Positions 41,713 to 56,292 of a DNA stretch of 64,000 nucleotides are shown here, piece after piece (the stretch's first letter is position 1; every line of letters begins with the position of its first letter). The DNA comes from Arenimonas caeni (GTDB taxonomy: Bacteria; Pseudomonadota; Gammaproteobacteria; Xanthomonadales; Xanthomonadaceae), in assembly GCF_003024235.1 (NCBI RefSeq), contig NZ_KZ679098.1:1-64000 (forward strand). The letters run 5' to 3'. Under the pieces are notes generated by a model. The model was not told the origin of the DNA and did no database searches. It saw only the letters and a list, made by a program, of their open reading frames with translations. Both the position numbers and the translations under genes were made by a program.

Positions 41713-41777
41713 GGCCCCTGCCGCGGGTGCGGCGCTTCCGGTAGCATCCCCGGCATACCTGCTGGGGAGTGGCGTGC

Positions 41778-42875
41778 ATGGCGGCCTGCATCGTTTGCAT
41801 CCGTGAGACCTCGCCGGGCGAGCGGCGCGTTGCGCTGACGCCGGAGACGGCGAAGAAGCTCGCCGGCCTCGGCGCCCGGGTGCTGCTTGAGCGCGGCGCC
41901 GGCGCATCGGCGTTCTTCCCCGATGCCGCCTACGCCGACGCGGAATTCTGCGACGACGCCGACGCCGCGCTGGCCCAGGCCGACGTGCTCGTCTGCGTGC
42001 AGCCGCCGACAAACGAGCGCCTGGCCCGGCTCCGGCCCGGCACGCTGGTCATCGGCCTGCTCGCCCCGCATGCCGATGCCGCCCGCGTGCAGGCCTTCGC
42101 CGACGGCCGGCTCACCGCCTTCGCGCTCGAGAAGCTGCCGCGCACCACGCGCGCCCAGGCCATGGACGTGCTCAGTTCGCAGGCCGGCATGGCCGGTTAC
42201 AAGGCGGTGCTGCTGGCCGCGCAGCTGGCGCCGCGCTATTTCCCGATGCTCACCACCGCCGCCGGCACCATCCGCCCGTCGAAGGTGCTGGTCGTCGGCG
42301 CCGGCGTCGCCGGCTTGCAGGCCATCGCCACCGCGCGCCGGCTCGGCGCCCAGGTGGAAGGCTTCGACGTGCGTCCCGAGACCCGCGAGCAGATCGAATC
42401 GCTGGGCGGCAAGTTCCTCGACCTCGGCGTCAGCGCCGCGGGCGAGGGCGGTTACGCGCGCGAACTCAATGCCGAGGAGCGCGCCGAGCAGCAGCGTCGC
42501 CTGGGCGAGCACCTGCGTTCGGTGGACGTAGTGGTGACGACCGCCGCCGTGCCGGGCCGGCCGGCCCCGCGCATCCTCACCGCCGCGATGGTGTCGGGCA
42601 TGAAGCCCGGCAGCGTGGTGGTGGACCTGGCCGCGGAGACCGGCGGCAACTGCGAGCTGACCCGCCCGGGCGAGACCTTCGAGCACGAGGGCGTCACCTT
42701 CGCCGGGCCGCTGGGCCTGGCCAGCCAGGGCGCGCTGCACGCCAGCGAGATGTACGCGCGCAACGTGTTCAACTTCCTGGCGCTGTCGCTCAGGGACGGC
42801 CAGCTGGCGCTGGACTGGGACGACGAGCTGGTGGCCAGGACCTGCCTGGCCCACGACGGCCAGCGTCGCGACTGA
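41778..42875 (+). CDS. pntAA: NAD(P) transhydrogenase subunit alpha, part 1 (PntAA)
   Basis: A 365-residue soluble NAD(H)-binding domain I of proton-translocating transhydrogenase. It shows RETSPGERRVALTPET, SSQAGMAGYKAV, the Rossmann motif VVGAGVAGLQAIATA and DVRPETREQIESLGG. It works with PntAB and PntB, which here lie 1.5 kb downstream beyond three antisense genes. ATG 41778 has GGGGA at a proper distance; GTG 41769 is too close to it. Confidence 0.96.
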   Translation: MAACIVCIRETSPGERRVALTPETAKKLAGLGARVLLERGAGASAFFPDAAYADAEFCDDADAALAQADVLVCVQPPTNERLARLRPGTLVIGLLAPHADAARVQAFADGRLTAFALEKLPRTTRAQAMDVLSSQAGMAGYKAVLLAAQLAPRYFPMLTTAAGTIRPSKVLVVGAGVAGLQAIATARRLGAQVEGFDVRPETREQIESLGGKFLDLGVSAAGEGGYARELNAEERAEQQRRLGEHLRSVDVVVTTAAVPGRPAPRILTAAMVSGMKPGSVVVDLAAETGGNCELTRPGETFEHEGVTFAGPLGLASQGALHASEMYARNVFNFLALSLRDGQLALDWDDELVARTCLAHDGQRRD

Positions 42876-43406
42876 TCAGTCGGCCTGGCCGCCGGCCTCC
42901 GGCGGCTGCGGCACCTGGCCCGGGCCGCCGGCTTCGAGCCAGGCGCGGCGCTGCTCCGGGCTGAGCGCCCGCCAGCGCGCCGACAGCTCCTTGCGTTCGT
43001 CCTCGGGCAGGGCCCGCATCGCCCGCATGGATTCGCGCATGCGCTCGCGCAGCTCGGGCGGAAGCTCGCGGTAGTTGCGCATGCCCTCGCGGATCCGTTC
43101 GCGCTGTTCGGGCGTCATCGCCTCCCAGCGCGCGCGGCGTTCGGCGCGCTCGAGTGCCATCACCCGCTGCGAGGCGGGCAGGCCGTCCCAGCGCTCGCGC
43201 AGGCGTTCGACCGACGCCTGCTGCGCCGGGGTCAGTTCGTCCCAGGTCGGCACCTTGACGCCCTCGGGCACCACCACCGGGCCGTGGTGGGGCGCGCCGT
43301 GGTGCCCGTGCGACCGCCGGCCCTCGCGGCTTTCGTCCTGCGCCAGGGCGAGGCCGGGCAGCAGCAGGGCCAGCCACAGCAGCGGACGCAGGCCATGCCG
43401 GCTCAT
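42876..43406 (-). CDS. DUF3106 domain exported protein
   Basis: A 176-residue protein with a signal peptide (1-22), a His/Gly-rich stretch (HGHHGAPHHG, about 33-42) and a highly charged helical domain with repeated LTPAQQ, MTPEQRERIREGM, LPPELRERMRESM and LSPEQRRAWLEAG modules. This is the DUF3106 pattern, similar in style to Spy/CpxP periplasmic proteins. It is the third gene after a sigma factor and a one-helix membrane protein, all with ATGA overlaps. It ends one base after pntAA, convergently. Confidence 0.82.
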   Translation of the reverse strand: MSRHGLRPLLWLALLLPGLALAQDESREGRRSHGHHGAPHHGPVVVPEGVKVPTWDELTPAQQASVERLRERWDGLPASQRVMALERAERRARWEAMTPEQRERIREGMRNYRELPPELRERMRESMRAMRALPEDERKELSARWRALSPEQRRAWLEAGGPGQVPQPPEAGGQAD

Positions 43407-43741
43407 CGGCGGCTCCCCGGCGCCGCCACCGGCGCCTCGGCCAGCCAGGCATAGAGTTCGGCGTCCTCGGCCATCACCAGGGCCTCGATTTCATCGCCGG
43501 CCAGCGGTTCGGGCACGGGCGTGCCGGGCCGGTCCGGCATCCACCAGGCCAGGCCCAGCGCGAGCACGGCCGCGGCGAAGGCGCCGGCGGGCAGGCGCCA
43601 GCCGCGGGCCGGCGCGGGGCCGGCCTCGAGCGCGGCTTCGCGCGCCCGGCGCAGGCGGAAGGCCATGCCCTGGTCGAGCCGGCTGCTGGCACGGTCGAAC
43701 AGTGCGCGCGGCGTGTCGTGCGGGATGTCGGGGCGGCTCAT
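43403..43741 (-). CDS. single-pass membrane protein, possible anti-sigma factor
   Basis: A 112-residue protein: about 47 cytoplasmic residues (RALFDRASSRLDQGMAFRLRRAREAAL), one transmembrane helix (about 50-67) and a short outer part rich in acidic residues. It lies between an ECF sigma gene and a periplasmic DUF3106 gene with overlapping ends. The layout and DUF3619-like look suggest an anti-sigma factor, but no zinc motif is present and the role is inferred. Confidence 0.7.
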   Translation of the reverse strand: MSRPDIPHDTPRALFDRASSRLDQGMAFRLRRAREAALEAGPAPARGWRLPAGAFAAAVLALGLAWWMPDRPGTPVPEPLAGDEIEALVMAEDAELYAWLAEAPVAAPGSRR

Positions 43742-44286
43742 CGCCAGTCCTCCAGGTGTTTGCGCAGGGCGGCCATCGCCCGCGACAGATGGGTTTTCAC
43801 CGAACCTTCGGAGCAGCCCATGGCCGCGGCGGTCTGCGCCACGTCCAGGCCCTGCAGTTCGCGCAGCAGGTAGGCCTCGCGCTGGCGCCGGGGCAGGGCA
43901 CGCACGGCCTGGCCCAGGGCCAGCCAGGCGGCGCCGTCGGCATGCCGGCGCGCCGGGTCTTCATTCGGGTCGGGCAGCATCTCCAGCGGGTCCTCGCGCT
44001 GATCCTCCGGCCGGCCGAGCACGGCCATCACCTTGCGGCGCACGGCGTTGCGGCGGTGCCGGTCGGTGATCTGCCGGCGCAGGATCGACCAGAACAGCGG
44101 CGGCCACTCGGCCGGCGGCCGCCCGCGGTAGCCGACGAACCGGATCATCGCGTCCTGCACCGCGTCCAGCGCGTCCTCGCGGTGTCCCAGTGCCAGTTCG
44201 GCCATGCGGAAGCCACGGCGCTCGACCGAGGCCAGGAAGGCCTCGAGGCTGGCGGGCGCGGCACCGGGGGCGGCGTCGAAGGGCAT
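43738..44286 (-). CDS. RNA polymerase sigma factor, ECF type
   Basis: A 182-residue sigma-70 family protein. Region 2 includes FLASVERRGFRMAELALGHRE and LDAVQDAMIRFV. Region 4 is a helix-turn-helix: LPRRQREAYLLRELQGLDV, then AAAMGCSEGSVKTHLSRAM. No region 1 or 3 is seen, so it is an extracytoplasmic-function type. Start MPFDAAP at 44286 excludes an Arg-rich extension. It is the first gene of a three-gene operon inside the pnt locus and is divergent from pntAB. Confidence 0.92.
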   Translation of the reverse strand: MPFDAAPGAAPASLEAFLASVERRGFRMAELALGHREDALDAVQDAMIRFVGYRGRPPAEWPPLFWSILRRQITDRHRRNAVRRKVMAVLGRPEDQREDPLEMLPDPNEDPARRHADGAAWLALGQAVRALPRRQREAYLLRELQGLDVAQTAAAMGCSEGSVKTHLSRAMAALRKHLEDWR

Positions 44287-44424
44287 CACGGGTGGGCGGC
44301 ATGGCCGGTCATGCCGCCTTATAACGCATCGAACCGGCCGGGGTTGACCGGCGCCGGCGGCCACTGGCCGGTGTTCAAGCTGCGGTTATGATGCGGGAAT
44401 GGCGCTATCGCCCGGGGAGGGGAC

Positions 44425-44714
44425 ATGGACGGCTTCGTCGCGCTGTACATCTTCATGCTGGCGGCCTTCACCGGCTACGAGATCATCGGCCGGGTGCCGG
44501 TGATCCTGCACACGCCGCTGATGTCGGGTTCGAACTTCGTGCACGGCATCGTGCTGGTGGGCGCGATGGTGGTGCTGGGCCACGCCGACACCACGCTGGA
44601 GAAGGTCATCGGTTTCCTCGCGGTGCTGATGGGCGCGGGCAACGCCGCCGGCGGCTACGTCGTCACCGAGCGCATGCTCGAGATGTTCAAGTCGAGCAAG
44701 AAGGGGGGCGGCGC

Positions 44715-44718
<4 letters not shown>
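44425..44718 (+). CDS. pntAB: NAD(P) transhydrogenase subunit alpha, part 2 (PntAB)
   Basis: A 97-residue membrane protein, the small transmembrane part of the alpha subunit, with three helices and the signature AFTGYEIIGRVPVILHTPLM and LMGAGNAAGGYVVTERML. Its stop overlaps the pntB start. GGGGAGGGG precedes the ATG. Confidence 0.95.
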
Positions 44719-46103
<1,385 letters not shown>

Positions 46104-46120
46104 CGGCGCCCGGCCGGCGG

Positions 46121-46543
46121 CTAGCGGGCCAGGCGCCAGGCCAACGGCAGGGCCAGCAGGGCCCAGGCGAGATCCCAGCCGCTGGCGGCATGGCGCAGCA
46201 GTTCGGACGCCAGCACCGGGCCCATGCGGCTGGCGGCCTCCAGCGGCCGCAGGCCAAGCGGCAGGCCCATCATCATCGAGGCGACGAACCAGTAGCTGAT
46301 GGCGATGGCCAGCGCGGTGCCGGCCGTGGCCGCCCAGGCCCGGGCCCGGCTGGCCGGCATGGCCGAGAGCCTGAGCAGCAGGGCCAGGTCCACCGCCGCC
46401 AGCAGCGCCAGCCAGCCCGCCATGCCGCGCACCGCCAGCGCCACCGCCAGCCAGATCGCCACCATGCCGGCCACGCCGGCCAGCCAGGCCACGGCCGGCA
46501 GCAGCCAGCCGGGGCGGGAATCAGGACGGTGCGTTGGCGACAA
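46121..46543 (-). CDS. small hydrophobic membrane protein
   Basis: A 140-residue protein with four predicted transmembrane helices and no recognisable motif (AWLAGVAGMVAIWLAVALAV is one helix). The start is a TTG at 46543 without a good ribosome site; another start further in is possible. It converges on pntB and is divergent from sufT, whose promoter region it abuts. Confidence 0.5.
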   Translation of the reverse strand: MSPTHRPDSRPGWLLPAVAWLAGVAGMVAIWLAVALAVRGMAGWLALLAAVDLALLLRLSAMPASRARAWAATAGTALAIAISYWFVASMMMGLPLGLRPLEAASRMGPVLASELLRHAASGWDLAWALLALPLAWRLAR

Positions 46544-46604
46544 ATTCGTTACCCGGTGCCTGGGCGGGCTAAAATAGCCGGGTTTCCCGCCAGGCGATAC
46601 CCGA

Positions 46605-47159
46605 GTGAGCTATTCGCGAACCAGCGAGCCGGTCAAGTTCGAACGCGACTGCGATGCCGTCATGGTGCCGCAGGGCGAAGCCGTGACCCTGCCGGCCGGC
46701 ACCACCGGCTACATCACCCAGGCGCTGGGGGGCTCGTTCACGGTGTTCGTGGACGGCAACCTGTTCCGCATCGCCGGCGTGGACGCCGATGCCATCGGCA
46801 AGCCGCAGCCCGAGCCGCTGGTGCTGCCCGAAGGCGCCGGCGACGCCGAGGTCGAGAAACTGGTCTGGGACCAGCTGCGCACCTGCTTCGACCCGGAGAT
46901 CCCGGTCAACATCGTCGAGCTGGGCCTGGTGTACGACTGCGACCTGGGGCGCAACGCCGAGGGCGAGCGCACCGTCGCCATCCGCATGACCCTCACCGCG
47001 CCCGGCTGCGGCATGGGCGACATCCTGGTGCAGGACGTGCGCGACAAGGTCGAGCAGGTGCCGACGATCGCCGAGGCCGACGTCGAACTGGTGTTCGACC
47101 CGCCCTGGAACCAGTCGATGATGTCCGACGCGGCGCGTCTGGAAACCGGCCTGTTCTGA
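46605..47159 (+). CDS. sufT: putative Fe-S cluster assembly protein SufT
   Basis: A 184-residue protein. The N-terminal part contains QGEAVTLPAGTTGYITQALGG; the C-terminal DUF59/MIP18-like domain has DPEIPVNIVELGLVYD and APGCGMGDILVQDV with the conserved Cys. SufT assists Fe-S cluster maturation under high demand. It starts at GTG 46605. A TAAAAT -10-like hexamer lies at 46570-46575. Confidence 0.92.
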   Translation: MSYSRTSEPVKFERDCDAVMVPQGEAVTLPAGTTGYITQALGGSFTVFVDGNLFRIAGVDADAIGKPQPEPLVLPEGAGDAEVEKLVWDQLRTCFDPEIPVNIVELGLVYDCDLGRNAEGERTVAIRMTLTAPGCGMGDILVQDVRDKVEQVPTIAEADVELVFDPPWNQSMMSDAARLETGLF

Positions 47160-47485
47160 GCCCGGCCCGGCAGCGGCTAGGGCAGCCACGCTGTCGCCCG
47201 CGGCCCGGCCTGTAGTCCATCCCTGACCATTTCGAGGCTGGCCGACGAACGGCTGGTTTTTCGTTGGCTGGCCGCTTGACCCGTGACTTTCGTCACGTTA
47301 GCGTCGGCCGTGTGTCACGCATTTGAGATTTGCGTCACACATCCGGGTGGTTGCTTCAGCTTGCGGTTCGATTCGAGGCCAGGAAATGGCTCGGCAGGCG
47401 GAGGTGTTCCAGGGGACCCGGGGCATGGATGCAAGCACGGCCGTCCAACGGCCTTTGTTGCCATCACTATTCGGGGATCCAATCA
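47160..47485. promoter_or_regulatory. upstream control region of the secreted protease
   Basis: This gene-free interval holds TTGACC (47276-47281), a 17-base spacer and TAGCGT (47299-47304), a plausible sigma-70 promoter. The spacer is occupied by the palindrome CGTGA-CTTTCG-TCACG (47282-47297), close to the CRP/Clp consensus TGTGA-N6-TCACA. A second inverted repeat, GTGTCACGCA/TGCGTCACAC (47312-47321 and 47331-47340, one mismatch), follows. A leader of about 180 bases then reaches the start codon. Repeats are observed; promoter and regulator are inferred. Confidence 0.6.
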
Positions 47486-49618
<2,133 letters not shown>

Positions 49619-49643
49619 GCGTTCGCGTCAGTGGCACCCTTCG

Positions 49644-49673
49644 GACCCCGGCCTCGTGCCGGGGTCTTTTTTT
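49644..49673 (+). terminator. Rho-independent terminator after the protease gene
   Basis: GACCCCGGC and GCCGGGGTC form a perfect 9-bp stem around CTCGT and are followed directly by seven T. Confidence 0.95.
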
Positions 49674-49687
49674 GGCTCGGCGCCGGC

Positions 49688-49891
49688 TCAGCCGCCCAGC
49701 ACGTCCAGCCGCACCTCGATGCTCGCCTCGGGCGTCGGCGTGTGGATCATGTACAGGTCTCCGGGACTGCGCGGACGCGGCGGCACCGGCACCACGACCA
49801 CTGAATAAACCTCGATCGTCGCCTGCACCGTCCTGCCGTCCGGCAGCGGAAGGGTGACCACGCGGACCGAATCGTTCTCGGGCTTGCTCAT
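49688..49891 (-). CDS. small hypothetical protein
   Basis: A 67-residue acidic, beta-rich protein (VRVVTLPLPDGRTVQATIEV; PEASIEVRLDVLGG) with GGAGGAAAG correctly placed before its ATG. No family is recognised. It lies 36 bases downstream of the membrane-bound regulator on the same strand and may be co-transcribed. Confidence 0.6.
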   Translation of the reverse strand: MSKPENDSVRVVTLPLPDGRTVQATIEVYSVVVVPVPPRPRSPGDLYMIHTPTPEASIEVRLDVLGG

Positions 49892-49927
49892 CGCACTTTC
49901 CTCCGGCGTGCGCCCGTGGGTGCGGGA

Positions 49928-52093
49928 TCAGTGCTGCGCGGGCGCGGCCTCCACCAGGCCGGCCCGCAGCAGGAAGGGATTGGTGGTGATGCGCAGTTCG
50001 GCCATGCCGGCGGCGCGCGCCGCCTCCAGGCTGGCGCGCGCGGCCGCTTCCTCGCCGGCCAGAGCGCGCACCTGCGCGGCCAGCACGGCCACTTCGGCCG
50101 GCTGCTGGCCGATGGCCTCGGCGCGGGCCAGTGCATCCGCCGCCGCCCCGGGCTCGCCGAGGTTGGCGAGGTACCAGGCCAGCAGCGCCTGCGCCTTGGC
50201 GTCGCCTGGTTTCATCGTCACGAACTCGCGCATGCGCCGGGCCGCCTCGGCGTAGGTCGCCGCGGCCTCGTCCGGCTCGCTGCCCGACAGCGCGAGCGCG
50301 TCGGCGAGGTTGCCCCACAGTTCCGGGTTGTTCGGGTTGAGCTGCACCGCCTGCCGGTAGTGGCTGCCGGCACCCTCGGTGTCGCCGGCCTGCATGCGCA
50401 GCGTGCCGAGGTTGTTGAGCACGGCCTCGATCGGCTCGATCGCCAGCGAGCGTTCGAAGGAGGCGATGGCGTCGTCGTTGCGGCCCGCGGCGGCCTGCAG
50501 CGAGCCGAGCGTGCTCCAGACATGGGCGTTGCCGGGTTCGAGTTCGCTCGAACGCGAAAGCGCGTCGATCGCCGCGGGCAGGTCGCCGGCCAGGTAGTGC
50601 TGGTAGCCGAGGTCGGCGTGCAGGCGGGCGTCGTCGGGGCTGGCCGCGACCGCCTGCCCGAACAGCGCGAAGGCGCGCGTGGCGTCGCCGGTCGCGAGGT
50701 GCGCCTTGGCCTGGCCGGCCAGCGCCATGGCGCGGACCGAGAGGTCGGCCTCCGCGCGCTGGTAGTGCTCCAGCGCGCGCGCGTGGTCGCCGCCGGCGCG
50801 GTAGAGGTCGCCGAGCGCCAGCTGCACCGAGCCGAGCGTGCCGTCCATGTTGCCCGCCCGCAGGCAGGCCAGGCGCGCCGACTCGAAGGCGCCGGCGTCG
50901 CGATGGCCCTCGAATCGCCAGAGCTCGGCGCGGCAGATGCCGGCCTGGGCGAGCGCGAAGCGGCTGTCGCGTTCGAGTGCCTGGCTGAAGCTCTCGATCG
51001 CGCGCGGGCGGTCGCCGGCGCTGAGCAGGCGCAGGCCGCCCAGGTAGTCCTCGAATGCGGCCAGGTCGCGGGTCGGCGTCAGCCGTCGCCGCAGGCCCTC
51101 GCCGGCGTCGGGAAGCGGGCCGACCAGCAGGCGCGCCACCTCGGCGGCGATTTCCGCCTGGATGTCGAACACGCGTTCGGGCTCACGGTCGTAGCTGCCG
51201 CTCCAGAGCGTGAAGCCGGTACGGGTGTCGGAAAGCCTCGCCGACACCCGCAGGCGGCCCTGCTCGCGCCGGAGGTTGGCATCGAGCACGGCGGCCACGC
51301 CCAGCTGGCGGCCGACCGCCACCGGCCCGCCGCCGGCCTCGATGGCCTCGCGCGGGCGCCAGGCGGCCACGCGCAGGCCGTTGACGCCGGCCAGCGCGGC
51401 GAGCATTTCCCGGGCCAGTCCTTCGGCGTAGGCCTTGTCCTGCTCGCTTCCGCCGAGCGCGTCGAAGGGCAGCACGGCCACCGAGGCCTCCGCCGCCACG
51501 GGGCCGGGGTCCCAGGGCCGGGTGGCCAGCAACAGCACCACCAGCACCAACGCCGCGGACGCCAGCGCCCAGCGCCAGTGCCGCGAGCGGTCGCTGCGGC
51601 GACGGCCCAGCCGGGCCGTCTCGGGGTCGCGGGGCGGGTCCTCGCGGCGTGCCGTCGCCGGCGGCTCGCCTGGCACCGGCGCCGGCGGCGGGGTCGCGGC
51701 AGCGGCGGGCGGCGTGCCGGGGGCTGGCGGCTCCGTCGGCGCCGGCAGGTCGAGCGGGGCGATGAAGCGGTAGCCCAGGGCGTGCTGGGTCTGGATGCAG
51801 CGCGGGGCGTGGGAGTCATCGCCCAGGGCATGCCGCAGCTGGGCGATGGCCCGGGTCAGGACCCCCGGGGTGACGTGGCGGTGGCCCCAGACGGCATCGA
51901 GCAGCTGGTCGCGGCTGAGCAGCTCGCCGTGGTGGCGCAGCAGCTCCACCAGCACGGCGAAGGCCTTGGGCTCCAGCGGGCGCGGCTCGCCGTCCCGGCA
52001 GATCGAGTGCGCGGCGACGTCGACGACCACGCCCTCGAAGCGGTAGCGCTCGGCACCTTGGCCGCCCGGGGGCGGCGTGGATCCAGGCTCCAT
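49928..52093 (-). CDS. membrane-bound winged-helix (CadC-like) regulator with TPR domain
   Basis: A 721-residue protein. An OmpR/PhoB-type winged helix (about 16-108: LEPKAFAVLVELLRHHGELL, GHRHVTPGVLTRAIAQLRHA, ALGYRFIAPL) is followed by a Pro/Ala linker, one transmembrane helix (about 170-190) and an outer part. The latter has a FlgO/adenylate-cyclase-associated-like domain (QLGVAAVLDANLRREQGRLR, about 265-340) and many tetratricopeptide repeats to the end. The topology is that of CadC-type sensors that bind DNA from the membrane. I chose ATG 52093 with GAGGGA six bases upstream. Divergent from the DUF1232 gene. Confidence 0.85.
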   Translation of the reverse strand: MEPGSTPPPGGQGAERYRFEGVVVDVAAHSICRDGEPRPLEPKAFAVLVELLRHHGELLSRDQLLDAVWGHRHVTPGVLTRAIAQLRHALGDDSHAPRCIQTQHALGYRFIAPLDLPAPTEPPAPGTPPAAAATPPPAPVPGEPPATARREDPPRDPETARLGRRRSDRSRHWRWALASAALVLVVLLLATRPWDPGPVAAEASVAVLPFDALGGSEQDKAYAEGLAREMLAALAGVNGLRVAAWRPREAIEAGGGPVAVGRQLGVAAVLDANLRREQGRLRVSARLSDTRTGFTLWSGSYDREPERVFDIQAEIAAEVARLLVGPLPDAGEGLRRRLTPTRDLAAFEDYLGGLRLLSAGDRPRAIESFSQALERDSRFALAQAGICRAELWRFEGHRDAGAFESARLACLRAGNMDGTLGSVQLALGDLYRAGGDHARALEHYQRAEADLSVRAMALAGQAKAHLATGDATRAFALFGQAVAASPDDARLHADLGYQHYLAGDLPAAIDALSRSSELEPGNAHVWSTLGSLQAAAGRNDDAIASFERSLAIEPIEAVLNNLGTLRMQAGDTEGAGSHYRQAVQLNPNNPELWGNLADALALSGSEPDEAAATYAEAARRMREFVTMKPGDAKAQALLAWYLANLGEPGAAADALARAEAIGQQPAEVAVLAAQVRALAGEEAAARASLEAARAAGMAELRITTNPFLLRAGLVEAAPAQH

Positions 52094-52239
52094 CGGCATT
52101 CCCTCACGCAAACCTCGCGAACGGATGCAAAGCCCTGCTGCCTCCACCGGCTTCCTTCATGACCACGGCCGTGGGCCGCGCCGATGCTGGACCTGCGCCG
52201 GATCCCCGGCGCCACTGACGCCAAAACCGGAGACAAGAT

Positions 52240-52884
52240 ATGTACGCGAACGCAGAAACCTTCCCGGCCCTGCCAGCCGCCCTGGCCCGGATCCCGGCCC
52301 CCGGCCCGGCCCGCCGCAGCAAGATCGGCCCCTGCGCCCTGCAGGCCCGTGAGCTCGACCGATTCAACGGCCTGCTGGCCGAACTCGGCCGACCCGACCC
52401 GCTGGCGGGCGACCAGATCGTGACGGCCGCCCGCGACCTGTACGACCCCCGCCTGGGCGACATCCAGTCGCCCTGCATCTCGGTGCGCCTGGCCCATGCG
52501 GCACCGCTGGACCAGTTCGTGCTCGACGAGGGCTGGGCGCCGGCCGGCCAGGCCCTGGCGGCGGCCCGCGCCGTGCTCGCCTACCTGCGGCGGCCGGATG
52601 ACCTGATCCCGGACTGGGTGCCCCAGGTCGGCCGCCTGGACGACGCGATCGTGGTGGACGTGGCCTGGAGCCGCATCGGCGACGAACTGGCGGGGTACCG
52701 GGACTTCTGCCGCCTGCGGCTGCTCGAATCGCGCCTGCGCGGCGAACCGCCGGGTCGCTTCCGCTTCGGGCGCGGCGAATGGATCGAGGCGCGCCGCGCC
52801 GAGTCCGGGCTGCGCGAGCACCAGCGCCAGGTGTTGTCGTCGAGCTACCTGCCGGCGCCGGCGTCGCGCTTCCGCGTGCATTGA
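52240..52884 (+). CDS. DUF1232 (YkvA-like) domain protein
   Basis: A 214-residue protein. The core segment DDLIPDWVPQVGRLDDAIVV (about 123-142) is the DUF1232 signature; this small helical domain appears in YkvA-type proteins of unknown function. The flanking regions (N-terminal Pro/Ala-rich, C-terminal Arg-rich with RFGRGEWIEARRAE) are not recognised. GGAGACAAGAT precedes the ATG. Its promoter region is shared with the CadC-like regulator, which may control it. Confidence 0.75.
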   Translation: MYANAETFPALPAALARIPAPGPARRSKIGPCALQARELDRFNGLLAELGRPDPLAGDQIVTAARDLYDPRLGDIQSPCISVRLAHAAPLDQFVLDEGWAPAGQALAAARAVLAYLRRPDDLIPDWVPQVGRLDDAIVVDVAWSRIGDELAGYRDFCRLRLLESRLRGEPPGRFRFGRGEWIEARRAESGLREHQRQVLSSSYLPAPASRFRVH

Positions 52885-52927
52885 GCTGCACGCGGGCGGG
52901 GCAGGGCGGGGCCGCGCCGGCGCGGTC

Positions 52928-53416
52928 TCAGCCCGCCGCCTCGAAGCGGTTGGCGGCGACGTTCTTGCGCACCTTGAGCGGGTCCCAGATGCGGCCGTTC
53001 ATGGCGATGTAAACGCCCGCCGGCTTGGACTGCACCGCGCCGACCGCGGTGCCGATGTTGAACTCGGCGTCGGATCCGCGGAAGCGGGCCGGGTTGAGCG
53101 CGCCGGTGAGGACGATGGTCTTGCCCGGGATCGTCGCCAGCACCCGGGCGGTCTCGACCATGGTGTCGGTGCCATGGGTGACCAGCACGTGCGCGGCCGG
53201 CTGCGCGGCGATCGTGGCGCGCAGCAGCTCGCGGTCGTCGGCGGTGATGTGCAGGCTGTCCTTGCGGATGATCGGGATCACCGTGAACCGGAAGGCGACG
53301 CCGAGCTCCTGCAGGATGCGGCCGATCTGCGGCTCGCCGACCTGGTAGTCGGACTTGTCGTCGAAATACACCTTGTCGATGGTGCCGCCGGTGGTGACGA
53401 CCAGAAGCTCGTCCAT
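52928..53416 (-). CDS. single-domain asparaginase-like protein
   Basis: A 162-residue protein equal to the N-terminal half of L-asparaginase. Both catalytic threonine motifs are present: TTGGTIDK (8-15) and THGTDTM (80-86). The C-terminal domain of full asparaginases (about 330 residues) is missing, yet the frame ends cleanly with no remnant downstream, so this is a short family rather than a fresh truncation. Substrate and activity are uncertain. Confidence 0.85.
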   Translation of the reverse strand: MDELLVVTTGGTIDKVYFDDKSDYQVGEPQIGRILQELGVAFRFTVIPIIRKDSLHITADDRELLRATIAAQPAAHVLVTHGTDTMVETARVLATIPGKTIVLTGALNPARFRGSDAEFNIGTAVGAVQSKPAGVYIAMNGRIWDPLKVRKNVAANRFEAAG

Positions 53417-53438
53417 GGGTTCCTCCTTGGGGCCGCGA

Positions 53439-56283
<2,845 letters not shown>

Positions 56284-56292
56284 GCGCCGGCC

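Noticed and set aside
39706..42012. Open frame of 768 codons antisense to the DUF1631 and pntAA genes
   Set aside because: Spans two unrelated real genes and their gap; composition is that of a shadow frame.
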